The translations under genes and the position numbers were made by a program. The notes below the pieces were generated by a model that saw nothing but the letters and a program-made list of their open reading frames with translations, was not told the DNA's origin and did no database searches. A DNA stretch of 64,000 bases from Przewalskia tangutica. Lineage: Eukaryota; Streptophyta; Magnoliopsida; Solanales; Solanaceae. Positions 1 to 12,048 of this stretch are shown in pieces. The number at the start of each line of letters is the position of its first letter. Positions within the stretch are counted from its first letter, which is position 1. The stretch covers positions 87,098,764 to 87,162,763 of the forward strand of contig CM056718.1 in NCBI GenBank assembly GCA_029844215.1, in the 5' to 3' direction.

Positions 1-2238
1 AAGCATACCCGTGGGCCACCCATCGTGTCAGTATGTCCATCAATCAATCAGACAGCCGGCCCTCCAACGAGAGACGCGGTAGCACAGAAATACAACACTT
101 GCACAACAAAGGATATCACCACAAGCATAGGCAAGTTCAACATACTCATAGACTCTTTATTTTATTACAATAAATCCGGGTTTTAACCCCAAAGTACTAC
201 ATACATTAATCCTTTCAAAAAGACCTTCTTTTTACGAAAAACAACTCGATACTAATATCCGTAGTACCAAATACGTTCATGTTTTAAAATCAAGTACTTT
301 ACACTATTTTAAACCAAGTGGCTTACACTTTTAGAACAACGTCAAGTAACAACATTCTTTTTCAAAAGTTCAAGTTTGCCTAATTTCAGATACTCAAGTC
401 TTTTAGTTTCGAAAGATTTCATAGATTATAGTCTTAATCAAATAACGTACTCTCTTTTAAAACAATAAGCGTTATGTGTGAGTAGGTTATTCTTGTTTAT
501 AACAATCTTATAAAAGCAGTCATGATCTAGGAAATGTAATACAATTTTGTCTTATCTTAGCTTCTATGCAAATGGAGGTTTCTACTAGTTTTAATATAAT
601 TACTTTATTAGTCAAAACATTTCCCTTTATTAACGTTGCAGTGGTTCGTTCGATACTTATTCTGATTTCCGAAATCAGTAAAACATTATTCCTTTTAAAA
701 AAACCAAGTACTCATTACTCACGAATGAGGTTTCACACTTTTTAACAAAATTCATATTAATATAATTAAGTCAAGTCTCTTATCTTTTAAGATCAAGTCT
801 CTTAACTTCTAAAATCAATAAACCATTCTTTTTATCACTCTTAAGTCGTTATACCTAACTTCCCATAAAGCTAGTATAATTCTTAAGCTTTCAAAACCCA
901 GTATTACTCTTAACAAAAGCGATTCTTAATTCTTTTGAAATACTTCAAGATTCTTATTATTTAAAACTCAAATCAAAAGACATCGGAGTAAAACCACGTT
1001 CAGTTAACACACGTACGTCTACCGTACTATATATATTCTTTTAAATTATCATGCTCAAGAGGATAGGAAGAATCACATACCTCGCGACGATTATCGACTA
1101 TTAGCAAAACGCTCCACCGCTAAAACCCGGCTAGCCTTGTCCACCTTTCAAGTAGAACACGTTACTCGCAGTACTTCAACCTATACCGGTTATACAAGTC
1201 TATCAATGTCTAGACTACTCTGTAGAATATTCTAAGCAGAAGGTTCTCTATTCTACGGAAAATCGGGCAGCACTTCCCTACCCGTTAAACTACACAAGTC
1301 TACTGTAAATACGATCCTATGTAAATGAGTTCAATCTTCTTCTTTGATATTCTTCTGATGTGATTTCAGTTTAATTCTTTTCTGTAATATCCTTCTATTA
1401 CAGTTCAATTCTCTTATATACTACTACAGTATGTAATTTCCAATTACAATATAAGGACGAGAGTATTTACCTCGATAAGCCCAAAATTATCCAAGTATAA
1501 ATGTCGATCCTGAGCAAGGTTTAGCTCCTAATCTGAACGCTCTAATCCGCTCCAAGAAACCCTTAGAAGTTTCTACACAACTTCTACTTACAACTTCAAC
1601 CAACAATGAAGTTTCTCCTAGGGTTTCGTTTAGTGGCTAAAGGAAGTATAGTAGTATTTTCCGGACTCTAAGTATAGAGGTAACTTTGGAAATACTACAA
1701 GGGATTGGCTAAGGTATTTTGGGGATAGTAACAATACTTGGAGAGTATTTCTACCAAGAGGGGGGTATGTTTGGACGAGAGCAATTTCCAAGGGAAGGGG
1801 GGGTGTGTCTCGGCTAGGACACTACAAAGGGGGAGGGGGTGGTTTCGGCCAAGGCCTTCTCAAGGGGGAGGGGGAGGCTTGGGCGAGAACTACACAAAGG
1901 GAGGGAGGGATTTTTAGACTTGGAAAGTTGATTTAAGGATGAAGAATTCATCAACTCAAGGGGGGTATTTATAGGGCTTTCAAGGGCGAGATGAAGCCAG
2001 TGGTAGGCAAGTGTATGGTGGAGATTTGTACAAGTGCACCCTATCCTACTCCACAAATCCCTCACAAACATTGACCCAAGTTTTAGGCCACAAAATCTTG
2101 CCAAGAATCGTCAGGTACCGCCACTTGAGGTGACAAGTGTCACTCTCGTTAATCCAAAATATTTCATCTCTCGGAAAAATCCATAAAAATTATAAATGAC
2201 ATAGCCGAATTTTCCTACGCAAAGTTTGGAAACGTTTA
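1..2238 (-). mobile_element. LTR C, left part (Ty3/gypsy LTR interrupted by element A)
   Basis: Non-coding, AT-rich LTR of a minus-oriented gypsy element. It closely follows the sequence of B's 5' LTR at about 20100-21760, so B and C are the same family. It breaks at 2238 where element A begins and resumes at 11926, where the text continues a conserved LTR phrase (ggaaac/gtttcgtcgg, seen uninterrupted near 4503 and 11798). The left end lies outside the window. G-rich runs near 1760-1910 and 1960 lie just upstream of the LTR's CT-rich end. Short reading frames inside it show no domain. Confidence 0.75.
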
Positions 2239-4630
2239 CATCACGACCGTTCGGGGCCCGTGGTCGTGCCTTCCGGCACCAGTAGTCATACATCGAGTAA
2301 TCGGAAACATAAAGCAAGACATGAAAGCAGTTTATAAAACAAGACACAGACATGTGAGAAAACATCGCCTTTCGGCGTATATATAATCATGTTTTAGCGA
2401 TTACATCCGACATCGCATACAACATGACTCTGCACTTCTGAAATATACAACTATGGCGGGACGGGGCCGCCATACCGATCGCATACAAAACTATCTACAA
2501 CAGGAGATCATACCAAAAGTAGAGCCTCGGAAGAGATGGAGCTCACGACACCAACGTAGAGATCCTAAGGATGCGGATCTAGCACTGCTTTGCCACCCTG
2601 CGGCATGACGCAGCCCCGAAGAGGTCGATTACAACAGTACTAAGTATGCAGCGTAAAGTACTTAAATGAAAACATATCATTTTTAAAACCAGTTTACAAA
2701 TATGTGTGAAACAACCGAGAAACCGCATAGTGCCACATCACAAACAAGCAACAAGGTAAAAGCGTAATACGTCTTGTCTAGGCTGCGAATGATCGAAAGC
2801 AGGCCACTCGCCCACATCCTCATTCTGCAAGCCTAATCCTCGACTCCGAGTCCGCATAGCCACTCGCGTGGGCGCATGAGGTATAACCCGCATCGAGGTA
2901 GCTACTCCTCAAGATCCCCGACTCATTTGTCGCGTAGCCACATAGACGCATGAGGCATAACCCGCATACTAACACGGAACTCGTAGCTCGCGCATAGGCC
3001 CCTGGACCCGCGTAGGTATTCTCGAATCATGGTCCTGCATCGCCGAGTCTACCCCACACGGAGGCGGCTTAACCCGTATCATCTCAAGAGGTGAGTGATA
3101 GTATACTAACATAACAACTTATCTTTAAGTAACATAAGCACAACAAGGATACTCACCTATACAAACGTTACAAGATACTAACACACATAGCATCATATCA
3201 TGTCTACCTATCAAACCATCTTATTATTCTTTTCACAATATAAGTCCATTATAAACACATAGGCAAACTTGTTTCTTTTATCAATCTTAAGTGGTTATAC
3301 TTACTTCCCATAAAGCTAGTATAACTCTTAAGCTTCTGTTTAAAAACCAATTAGTTCTCTGCTGTTAATAAATGGTTCAGTAGTCCTTTTGAAATGTTTT
3401 CAGTTCTTTATTATTCAGGCTTAAGCCGTGAGGCATTGCCGTCACGTATTATTCGAGCTTAAGCGTGAGGCATTGCCGTAAGTATTATTCGATTAACACA
3501 TGTATCGTCTACCGTACTATATACATATTGTAAAATATCATGCTTTAGGAAGAATCACATACCTTCTCGTGAAATCCACCGCCAAGTCGAGTATGTCGTA
3601 TGAGAGAATCGACTATAATAGTCACAGATATCTATCAAAGTCTAGACTATTCATGTAGGTCATTCTAAGCAGAGGGTCCTCAATTCTACGGAAAGTCGGG
3701 CAACCCTACCCTGCGGTGAGCTATATAAGTCTCATGTGAAACAAATCTATGTAAATCTGATTCGTATATTCTTCTTTTATACCCTTCTAAGGTGTTACAG
3801 TTCAATTCTATTCCTTAATAACCTTCTAAGTATTTATACTTATTCTTATTCTACAACAGTAAGTATTCTCTAATTCAAAAGAGGGTTAGGATTAGTTACC
3901 TCGGTAAGCCCAATAATATCCTAGAAAAAGTCGCTGAGCAAGGTTTTGCTCACTAAGTTGTATGCTCAGAGAAACCTTAGAAGTTCTTCACAACTTCTAC
4001 TAAGTACCAAGGTATTTGGGCTAGGGTATTTTGGGCATTATAACAATACAAGAAGGCAACTTTTCTACCAAGGGAGGGGGTAGGTTTGGCTAGGCTAGGG
4101 TGGGGTAGCCTCGGCAAGCTTCTCGAGGAGGGGGTGTGTTGGACGAATTGCTTACAAAGGGAGAGGAAGGATTTTTAGACTTGGAAAGCTTTTGTGGATG
4201 AAGAACTCTTCATCTCAAGAGGGGTATTTATAGGTCAAGATATGGCCAACCAATGGCCAAGATTTAGCCAAGTGCTAGGCAAGTGTAAGGTCAAGATTAG
4301 GGCAAGTGTACCTAGCAAACTGGCACACACAATATCTATCCAACTTTATGACAAGGATGGTCATCCATTTGGCCCTATTGCGTGACAAGTCCACCAATGA
4401 GAGGGTGGCAAATGTCGCCTCTCATTGGTCCAAAGTGTTACGTCTCTCGGAAAAATCCGCAAAAATTAGAAATGACATAGCGAATTTATCCTACGAAAGT
4501 GTGGAAACGTTTCGTCGGAAAACCGTTCGCTTTGTGAGTTGTGCCTAAAAATCGTCAAGGCCTAACTTTAAGACCAAACTTTTTATGCGTATTCCTTTAC
4601 GTACATACTCCAGAAATACGGGGTATAACA
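2239..4630 (-). repeat. Element A 3' LTR
   Basis: About 2.39 kb LTR, collinear with 9515-11925. It ends (on +) with the conserved GGGGTATAACA at 4620-4630. Its other end reads catcacgacc where the partner has tgtcacgacc, so the terminal dinucleotide is altered. Differences from the partner LTR are numerous, short, and cluster at CAG/CTG and CG sites. A TATA-like motif (TATAAATAC on the minus strand) lies near 4225-4232. Confidence 0.85.
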
Positions 4631-4645
4631 TTCTCCTCCTTAGAA
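4631..4645 (-). promoter_or_regulatory. Element A polypurine tract
   Basis: On the minus strand the sequence ctaaggaggagaa directly abuts the 3' LTR. This is the expected plus-strand DNA primer site of a gypsy element. The preceding phrase (cattcggacgaatgtttct) is shared with elements B and E. Confidence 0.75.
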
Positions 4646-4722
4646 ACATTCGTCCGAATGTTCCTTCCAAGACGGATAACGATAAGGTTCTTCAAAACTT
4701 AAGCGGTTTGCAAAGCCACACA

Positions 4723-6260
4723 CTACCATAAACAACACTTAGGCATAAACGATAATGAAGATTTACAAGTAGGAAAGTGAATTACGGAGGGTGGGAACAG
4801 TGAGATACTTCGCCTCATGTCCTCGCCGGCTTCCACGTCATCTCCTCCAGAGCTCGTTCGCCACAAGACTTTGTGGAAGCCACGTCCTTCGTCGCGACGC
4901 CTAACACGACGATCGATTATCGCTATGGGAATCTCCTCATACGATAACCCCTCGGTCACTGGACATCGTCAATCGGATGTACTCTAGATGGATCCGATAC
5001 ATCTCCTCAAAGATAAAACGTGAAACACCGGATGCACCGCCTCGGTCGGACGGCAGATCAACTCATAGCAACCTTGCCTACCTGCGGACAATCGAAACGC
5101 CCAATGTACCTTGGTGAGTTTCTTCTTCCGAATCTCATCACACCCTTCCCGTGGGTGACACCAGAAAACCCAATCATCAATCGCAAACTCCGGATGTCGA
5201 CGACGATGATCTGCATACGACCATGCGACTACGGTATCGATAGCGCGCTCGGATAAGCTTCACCTTATCCACCGCTGCGCACCGTCTGGTCCCACTTGCA
5301 CCTCGCCACCTCGAACCAACCTATAGGCGATCTGCACTTCCTCCCATACAAGGCCTCGTAAGGCGCCATCCGAATCGGGTGGTAGCTATTATTATACGCG
5401 AACTCAACTAGAGGCAAATGATCCTCCCAACTACCACTGAAGTCAATAACACGGGCTCGCAGATATCCTCGAAGTGCGGATAGTGCGCTCTGCTGTCCGT
5501 CTGCGTGGATGAAATGCGATGCTCGAACTCACTGCGTCCCTAAACCCCTCTGGAAGGACCTCGAAGTTGGCGTAAATCGGGCTCCTGCATGCGATATGAT
5601 CGGGTAGGGACTCCATGCGATCGACGATCTCTCGGATGTAAAGTCGGCATAATCCTCGGTAGAAAAAGTCGTCTGACGGGAAGAAAGTGGGCTGATTTCG
5701 TCGACCGTCGGCGATAACCCATATAGAATCATGTCTCCATGAGTGCGAGGTAATCTGTGATGAAGTCCATGTTGATTACCTCCCACTTCAGTCGGGATCT
5801 CTATCGCAGTAACAAACCACGGTCTCTCGTGCTCTACCTTCACTGCGACAACACGGGCGAGCTACGAACTCGCAACGTCCTCTTCAAGCCATCCCACCAA
5901 TACACGGATCTAAGGTCGTGGTACATCTTGGTCGACCGGATGGATGAAACGCTTGTGTGTGCTTCCCAAGAACTCGCCAAGTCTCAAACATCCGAACACA
6001 CAACCGCCCTCAAACCTTAGCACCCATCGTGCTACCTCAAAAGGACCGCGCCTCACGAAGAGTCGTATCACGATATCGAATCAAAGTGGATCCTCGAGCG
6101 TTGCCTCTTCACCTCCTCAACGATGGAAGACTCGGCAACCTCACGAACTCTAACCCATTGCTATCGAATCAATCAAGCGGACACCAGGCTCGCTAACGGT
6201 GCAAATTACGAACCATGTCCCTTCTCTCTGCTGCACATCGATAGGCTCCCATCGACCTAC
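4723..6260 (-). pseudogene. Element A integrase and chromodomain remnant
   Basis: Minus-strand fragments spell the 3' half of gypsy pol. Positions 5529-5843 give an integrase core piece containing FITGLPRTHG-like and ADFTSERSS-like stretches, split between two frames. Positions 4723-4959 give a tail with LSYEEIPIAIIDRRVRR and GEDMRRSISLFPP, typical of chromodomain chromoviruses. Reading is broken by several frameshifts, so no functional integrase can come from this copy. Integrase would insert the cDNA; the chromodomain would steer insertion to heterochromatin, which fits the nested environment. Confidence 0.75.
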
Positions 6261-6299
6261 GACTAAGGGCATACGCCACAACATGGCCTTGCGGGTGGT

Positions 6300-6873
6300 G
6301 CGGATGTCACATCGTAATCCTTAAGCAACTCTAACCACCGTCTCGCCGTAAGTTCGGCTCCTCTGGTGAAGATATCTTGGAGGCTCTTGTGGTGCTGTAA
6401 AAATATCCACGTGAACCCCATACAAATAGTGCCTCAGATCTTGGCGTGAATCACACCGCGACTCCAAATCATGGGTGGGGTAGTTCCTCTCGTGTTTCTT
6501 CATTTGTCGGGATGCATATGCTATAACTACGCCATCTTTGCGTCAACACACATCCCAACCCGATGCCCGACGCGTCACAATACCACGACATAACCATCTG
6601 GACCTCTGGAAGAAGTAAGAACGAGGCGGTCGTCGATCTCTCTTTCAAAGAATCGAAACCCCGCACAAGCATCACCATCAAACTTGGCGCTTACGAGTCG
6701 GCCTAGTCAATGGTGCGTAGATAAAGCAAACTTCTCCACGAACGCCGATAATACCTGCGAGGCCCGAGCTGCGAACCTCTGCCGGAGTAGTAGGTCTAGG
6801 CCAAGTCTGGTGCCTCGATCTTGGCGTATCAACTCGAATGCCATCACCCCGACAATATGCCCAAGAAACGCCA
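6300..6873 (-). pseudogene. Element A RNase H remnant
   Basis: Minus-strand frames 6321-6681 contain WYCDASGIGLGCVLTQ, the RNase H signature with its catalytic Asp, followed by a degraded NEETREELPHP segment where gypsy elements normally carry YPTHDLELAAVV-type sequence. A frame change separates it from the RT upstream and from integrase downstream. This is a domain remnant, not a separate gene. Confidence 0.75.
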
Positions 6874-7704
6874 TCAAGTTAACCAAAACTCACATTTGGA
6901 AAACTTGGCGTACAAGCTGGTCTGGAGAAGCTGTCGGCCACTGATCGCCAAATGCTCGCGTGCTCTGCTCTGGCGAGAATAAACCAAGATATCATCAATG
7001 AACACTATCACAAACGTGTCCAAAAATGGTTTGAACACTCGGTTCATCAAATCCATGAATACCGCCGGAGCATTGGTCAACCCAAAAGACATGACCCTGA
7101 ACTCATAATGCCCGTACCGGGTCCGGAATGCAGTCCTAGGGACATCCACCTCTCTGACTCGCACCTGATGATAGCCCGATCGCAGATCAATCTTGGAGAA
7201 ACATCTCGCACCCTGCAACTGGTCGAACAAATCATCAATCCTAGGAAGGGGGTATCTGTTCTTAATGGTCACCTTGTTCAGCTGCCTGTAATCGACACAC
7301 ATGCGCAGCGTCCCGTCCTTCTTCTTCACGAACAATACCGGCGCTCCCCAGGGAGAAACACTAGGCCTAATGAAGCCCTTCTCTAGCAAATCCCTAAGCT
7401 GATCCTTCAACTCTCTCAACTCGGCAGGTGCCATTCTGTATGGCGGAATGGAAATAGGCCGAGTATCTGGCAACACATCTATACAAAACTCGATCTCCCT
7501 CTCAGGAGGGATACCCGGGAGGTCATCTGGAAACACGTCTGGGAACTCACTGACTACTGGAACTGACGTAAAATCTGGTACCGCAGCTTCAGTATCAAAC
7601 ACCCGAACGAGATGGTAGATATACCCCTTCTGCACCATCTTCCTAGCCTTGAGGTAGGAAATAAACCTACCCTCGGCGTCTGGTGCTCCCCTCCCACTCA
7701 ACAA
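6874..7704 (-). CDS. Element A reverse transcriptase segment
   Basis: A 276-codon open stretch on the minus strand covers the protease-RT linker and the RT fingers/palm. Visible motifs in order: the linker EFPDVFPDDLPGIPPER, then KKDGTLRMCVDYRQLN, the catalytic-Asp segment FSKIDLRSGYHQ, MSFGLTNAPAVFMDLMN, and the FIDDILVYS box near residue 237. All key aspartates are present. It ends at an early stop just after KCEFWLT, so thumb and RNase H are out of frame. Part of a gag-pol polyprotein, not a host gene. It is by far the best preserved coding stretch of the element. Confidence 0.9.
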   Translation of the reverse strand: MLSGRGAPDAEGRFISYLKARKMVQKGYIYHLVRVFDTEAAVPDFTSVPVVSEFPDVFPDDLPGIPPEREIEFCIDVLPDTRPISIPPYRMAPAELRELKDQLRDLLEKGFIRPSVSPWGAPVLFVKKKDGTLRMCVDYRQLNKVTIKNRYPLPRIDDLFDQLQGARCFSKIDLRSGYHQVRVREVDVPRTAFRTRYGHYEFRVMSFGLTNAPAVFMDLMNRVFKPFLDTFVIVFIDDILVYSRQSRAREHLAISGRQLLQTSLYAKFSKCEFWLT

Positions 7705-8320
7705 CCGGCTCCTCAGGAAACTGGAACCGTACTATTCTCTCTCTGCAGTCTACATTGGCGTAGCAGGAAGCTAGCCAATCCATCCCCATGATCACATCGA
7801 AGTCAATCATCTCCAACTCTATCAAGTCGGCCAGGGTCGGCGGCGTAAATGATCACAGACAAGCTCTATATACGCCGAGCTACCACCGAATCACCCATGG
7901 CGTAGCTACCTCGAAAGGTCTATGGACTCGGGCTCTATCCCTATCCTACTAGCAACAAGGGAGATATATAGGGGCGAGTAGAACCCGGATCTATCAAAGC
8001 ATACATATCAAACCCGAGCGATAAGGTACGTGGCGACATCGGTGAGGCCTCACGATCTGTCGGTGGACAAAGCATAAATGCGGTTCGAGGACCGCTAGGC
8101 GGGACGAGCCACGGCCTCTGCCGCGACTTGCTGAACCATGAGCACCCTGCCCTCCGGGGCGAGTAACTGTAGGAGATGATGAAGCGGCAACAGAACTCAA
8201 GGTGAGCCTACCACCGCGCCGGTCGGACGATCCTCGCAAAGTGACCTGCTGGCCACAATCGTAATAAGATCCAAAAGTAGTACCACACTTCCCGTAATGG
8301 GATCTACGCGACGGCCACAC
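7705..8320 (-). pseudogene. Element A protease and gag zinc-knuckle remnant
   Basis: Minus-strand frames between gag and RT are short and broken. Positions 7994-8320 retain a degraded zinc knuckle (RRSHYGKCGTT, then YYDCGQQ), followed by an Ala/Ser/Gly-rich linker. The region to 7705 should hold the aspartic protease, but I can see no clean DT/SG motif. Frameshifts disconnect it from both neighbours. Confidence 0.6.
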
Positions 8321-9321
8321 CGGGGTGGTCCCGGCGGCGATCTCTGCTACCAGGCGTCGAAGCCACAGGGCCGCAGTCCGCCCTCAGCGTGGTGTCTTGA
8401 GGGCGGTGCGGGGAGTGCTCTGTCTTGGCCGTGGTGCGAATCTAGGCTGCCGAGGCCGCCACCACGATAACCACCGTAAGACCCTCCGCCCCGGCCTTCT
8501 TCTGCTGTCAGCCCACTCGTCGACCTCTGCGCTCGCCGCATCCAGGCGTGAGCTGCGTGCGGGTAATGTCCATACGGTGGAGAGAAACCCGCACGACTCG
8601 GCCATATAGTCGTCTGGCGGTGACATAGCGGTGCACCCTATCCTCCATATCTGCTACCAATCTTTGGGACATATCGAGCCAATGAATCAAACTCGACATT
8701 GTACTCACGACGGTCGTCTCTCTGCCTCGATAGTAAAAATCTATCGGCCCGCGCCCTCGCCATGCGTGGAGGCAAGAAGTGAGTGAGGAAATCCTCCGAA
8801 AACTCATCCCAAGTGGCTGGGGACGCGTGCTCTCCCCGGGATAACTCCCACGAATCAAACCAATCGACTGCGGTATCACGCGACCTATGTGACCCAAAGA
8901 TCACGGACTCGGTCTCGGCACGATCACTCTCAAAATCCTCTGAAGGCGGCGGATGAACTCCTGCGGATCATCCTCCCTCGATCCATAAAACTCCGTGCTC
9001 TGGCTCAAAAAGTCTCGTAGCCTCAAACTCTCGCCTCGGGTGAACAACGGTGCGGCCATGGTGATCGAGGCTGAATCGCGCGTCAGCCTCTCTCGTGTCG
9101 GGCCACAACTTTAGCCAAAAGTGGGCCGTCTCCTTGTACCCTAACTCCTCGCCTGCATGGGGCGGGGAGGTGTGGGTCTTGTGGTCTATTTGGGGCGGCG
9201 GCGTCATAGAACTCGCCGTCTCGTATAGACCGGGCACGAGCCCTCGTGACTCTGGGTGTCTGCTAGCGCCTCCTGCCGCCTTGCCATTCGGGCGGGTTGC
9301 CTTACGTGGAGGCATAATCAT
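8321..9321 (-). pseudogene. Element A gag remnant
   Basis: Gag starts on the minus strand at about 9315 with MPPRKATRPNGKAAGG, the usual basic start of this family. The Retrotrans_gag core is readable at 8638-8904: WFDSWELSRGEHASPATWDE, then FLTHFLPP, then EYNVEFDSLARYVPKI. Small indels move the reading frame at least three times, so the capsid protein cannot be made from this copy. Confidence 0.75.
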
Positions 9322-9499
9322 GTACGAGGAAAGGAATACGTTAGAGGTCGACTATAACACGGCTCTAAAGCACGATCTCGGAATGAGAAGAACGAAACCA
9401 ATCCTAAATATCCTATAGCCTCACGATTATTGGTGTGGTGCACAACACCGATAATCAAGACTTATTAGATACGGTGCAGACACTTTCCGAGGATTAATC

Positions 9500-9510
9500 G
9501 CTCGATACCA
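9500..9510 (-). promoter_or_regulatory. Element A primer-binding site
   Basis: Minus-strand tggtatcgagc, four bases inside the 5' LTR end, complementary to the initiator-Met tRNA 3' end. It lacks two bases compared with the tggtatcagagc form seen in B and I, so priming would be impaired if the sequence is real. Confidence 0.75.
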
Positions 9511-9514
9511 CTTT

Positions 9515-11925
9515 TGTCACGACCCGTTCGGGGCGTGATCGTGCCTTGGGGCACCCAAGTAGTCATACATCAGAGTAATCAGCGGAAACATAAAGCAAGA
9601 CATGAAACAGTTTATAAAACAAGACACAGATTTGTGAGAAAACATCGCCTTTCGGCATATATATAATCATGTTTTTAGCAGTTATATCCGACACTGTACA
9701 ACATGACTACAGACCTCTAAGGAAAATATACAACTATGGCGGGACAGGGCCCCGCCATACCCTGACTGTACAAAAACTATCTACAACAGGGAGATCATAC
9801 CAAAAGTAGAGCCTCCGGAAGAGATGGAGCTCCTGACACCAACGTAGAGATCCTAAGGATGCGGATCTAGCACCTGCTTGCCCTTACCTGCGGCATGAAC
9901 GCAGCCCCGAAGAGGTCGAAGACAACAGTACTAAGTATGCGAAATCAGAAGTACTTAAATGAAAACATATCATTTTTAAAACCAGTTTACAAATATGTGT
10001 GAAACAACCGAGAAACCGCATAGTGCCACATCACAAACAAGAGCAACAATAGGTAATCGTATACGTCTTGTCTAGGCTGCGAATGATCGAAACAGGCCAC
10101 TCGCCCACATCCTCATCGCAAGCCTAATCTCGACTCGAGTCCGCATAGGCCACTCGCGTGGGCCGCATGAGGTATAACCCGCATCGAGGGTAGCTACTCC
10201 TCGGCATCGCCCCGACTCATTGTCCGCATGGCCACATAGACGCGTGAGGCATAACCCGCATACTAACACGGAACTCGTAGCTCGCGCAGGCCCCCGACCC
10301 GCGTAGGTATTCTCGAATCATGGTCCTGCATCACCGAAGTCTACCCGCGTCGGAGGCGACAACCCGGTATCATCTCAAGAGGTGAGTGATAGTATACTAA
10401 CATAACAACTTATCTTTAAGTAACATAAGCACAACAAGGATACTCACCTATACAAACGTTACAAGATACTAACACACATAGCATCATATCATGTCTACCT
10501 ATCAAACCATCTTATTATTCTTTTCACAATATAAGTCTGTTATAAACACATAGGCAAACTTGTTTCTTTTATCAATCTTAAGTGGTTATACTTACTTCCC
10601 ATAAAGCTAGTATAACTCTTAAGCTTCTGTTTAAAAACCAATTAGTTCTCTGCTGTTAATAAATGGTTCAGTAGTCCTTTTGAAATGTTTTCAGTTCTTT
10701 ATTATTCAGGCTTAAGCCGTGAGGCATTGCCGTACGTGTCGAGCTTAAGCGTGAGGCATTGCCGTAAGTATTATTCGCTTAACACGTATGCGTCTACCGT
10801 ACTATATACATATTGTAAAATATCATGCTTTAGGAAGAATCACATACCTTCTACGAAATCCACCGCCAAGTCGAGTATGTCGTATGAAGAATCAGCCTAT
10901 AATAGTCACAGATATCTATCAATGTCGAGACTATTCTGTAGTTCATTCTAAACAGAGGGTCCTCAATTCTACTGAAAGTCGGGCAGCACAACCCTACCCG
11001 GTGAGCTATATAAGTCTACTGTGAAAACAGTCCTATGTAAGTACAGTTCGTATATTCTTCTTTTATACCCTTCTAAGGTGTTACAGTTCAATTCTATTCC
11101 TTAATAACCTTCTAAGTATTTATACTTATTCTTATTCTACAACAATAAGTATTCTCTAATTCAAAAGAGGGTTAGGATTAGTTACCTCGGTAAGCCCAAT
11201 AATATCCTAGAAAAGTCGCACTGAGCAAGGTTTTGCTCCTAAGTTGTATGCTCAGAGAAACCTTAGATGTTCTTCACAACTTCTACTAAGTACCAAGGTA
11301 TTTGGGCTAGGGTATTTTGGGCATTATAACAATACAATAAGGCAACTTTTCTACCTAGTGAGGGGGGGTAGGTTTCGGCTAGGCTAGGGGTGGGGTAGCC
11401 TCGGCCAAGCTTCTCGAGGAGGGGTGTGTTGGACGATTACTTACAAAGGGAGAGGGAAGGATTTTTAGACTTGGAAAGCTTTTGTGGATGAAGAACTCTT
11501 CATCTCAAGAGGGTATTTATAGGTCAAGACATGGCCAACCAATGGCCAAGATTTAGCCAAGTGCTAGGCAAGTGTAAGGTCAAGATTAGGGCAAGTGTAC
11601 CTAGCCAACTTGCACACAAAATATCTAACCAACTTTATGACAAGGATGGTCATCCATTTGGCCCTATTGCCGTGACAAGTCCACCAATGAGAGGGTGGCA
11701 AATGTCGCCCTCTCATTGGTCCAAAGTGTTACGTCTCTCGGAAAAATCCGCAAAAATTAGAAATGACATAGCCGGAATTTATCCTACGAAAGCTGTGGAA
11801 ACGTTTCGTCGGAAAACCGTTCGCTTTGTGAGTTGTGCCTAAAAATCGTCCAAGGCCTAACTTTAAGACCAAACTTTTTGTACGTATTCCTTTACGTACA
11901 TACTCTGGAAATACGGGGTATAACA
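9515..11925 (-). repeat. Element A 5' LTR
   Basis: 2411 bp LTR that starts on + with TGTCACGACCC and ends with GGGGTATAACA, immediately inside the GTTTC target copy. It contains GTGAGGCATTGCCGT repeats near 10720-10770 and G-rich tracts near 11360-11460. Reading frames inside (for example 11531-11842) also occur in the 3' LTR and carry no recognised domain. Confidence 0.87.
11513..11521 (-). promoter_or_regulatory. LTR TATA box (element A)
   Basis: Minus-strand TATAAATAC lies about 410 bp inside the 5' LTR from its upstream end, where transcription of a gypsy element is expected to begin. The same motif in the same context occurs in the 3' LTR (about 4225-4232), in B (about 12147 and 21852) and in C (about 1967). 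Confidence 0.5.
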
Positions 11926-12048
11926 GTTTCGTCGGAAAACAATTCGTTTCGTGGGTTGTGCACCAATTTCGTCCATAGTGCCTATCTTAAGGCTAAACTT
12001 TTGTACGTACGCCCTTACGTACATACTCTGGAAATACGGGGTATAACA
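11926..12048 (-). mobile_element. LTR C, right part
   Basis: The 123 bp remainder of LTR C after the element A insertion. It begins with the GTTTC target copy and ends with the LTR terminus GGGGTATAACA at 12038-12048. The adjacent GGGGT (12049-12053) is the expected target copy within B's LTR. Its partner lies outside the window. Confidence 0.75.

Larger units (their letters stand above)
2239..11925 (-). mobile_element. Element A: Ty3/gypsy chromovirus, two LTRs, decayed coding region
   Basis: Structurally complete LTR retrotransposon on the minus strand: 3' LTR 2239-4630, internal region 4631-9514, 5' LTR 9515-11925. Coding order on the minus strand is gag, protease, RT, RNase H, integrase, chromodomain tail, which defines a Ty3/gypsy chromovirus (Tekay/Del-like by inference). 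A primer-binding site lies next to the 5' LTR and a polypurine tract next to the 3' LTR. Flanks are GTTTA (2234-2238) and GTTTC (11926-11930), a 5 bp target duplication with one mismatch inside LTR C. Only the RT stays open over a long stretch. Gag and the 3' part of pol are cut by many small indels. Confidence 0.88.
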
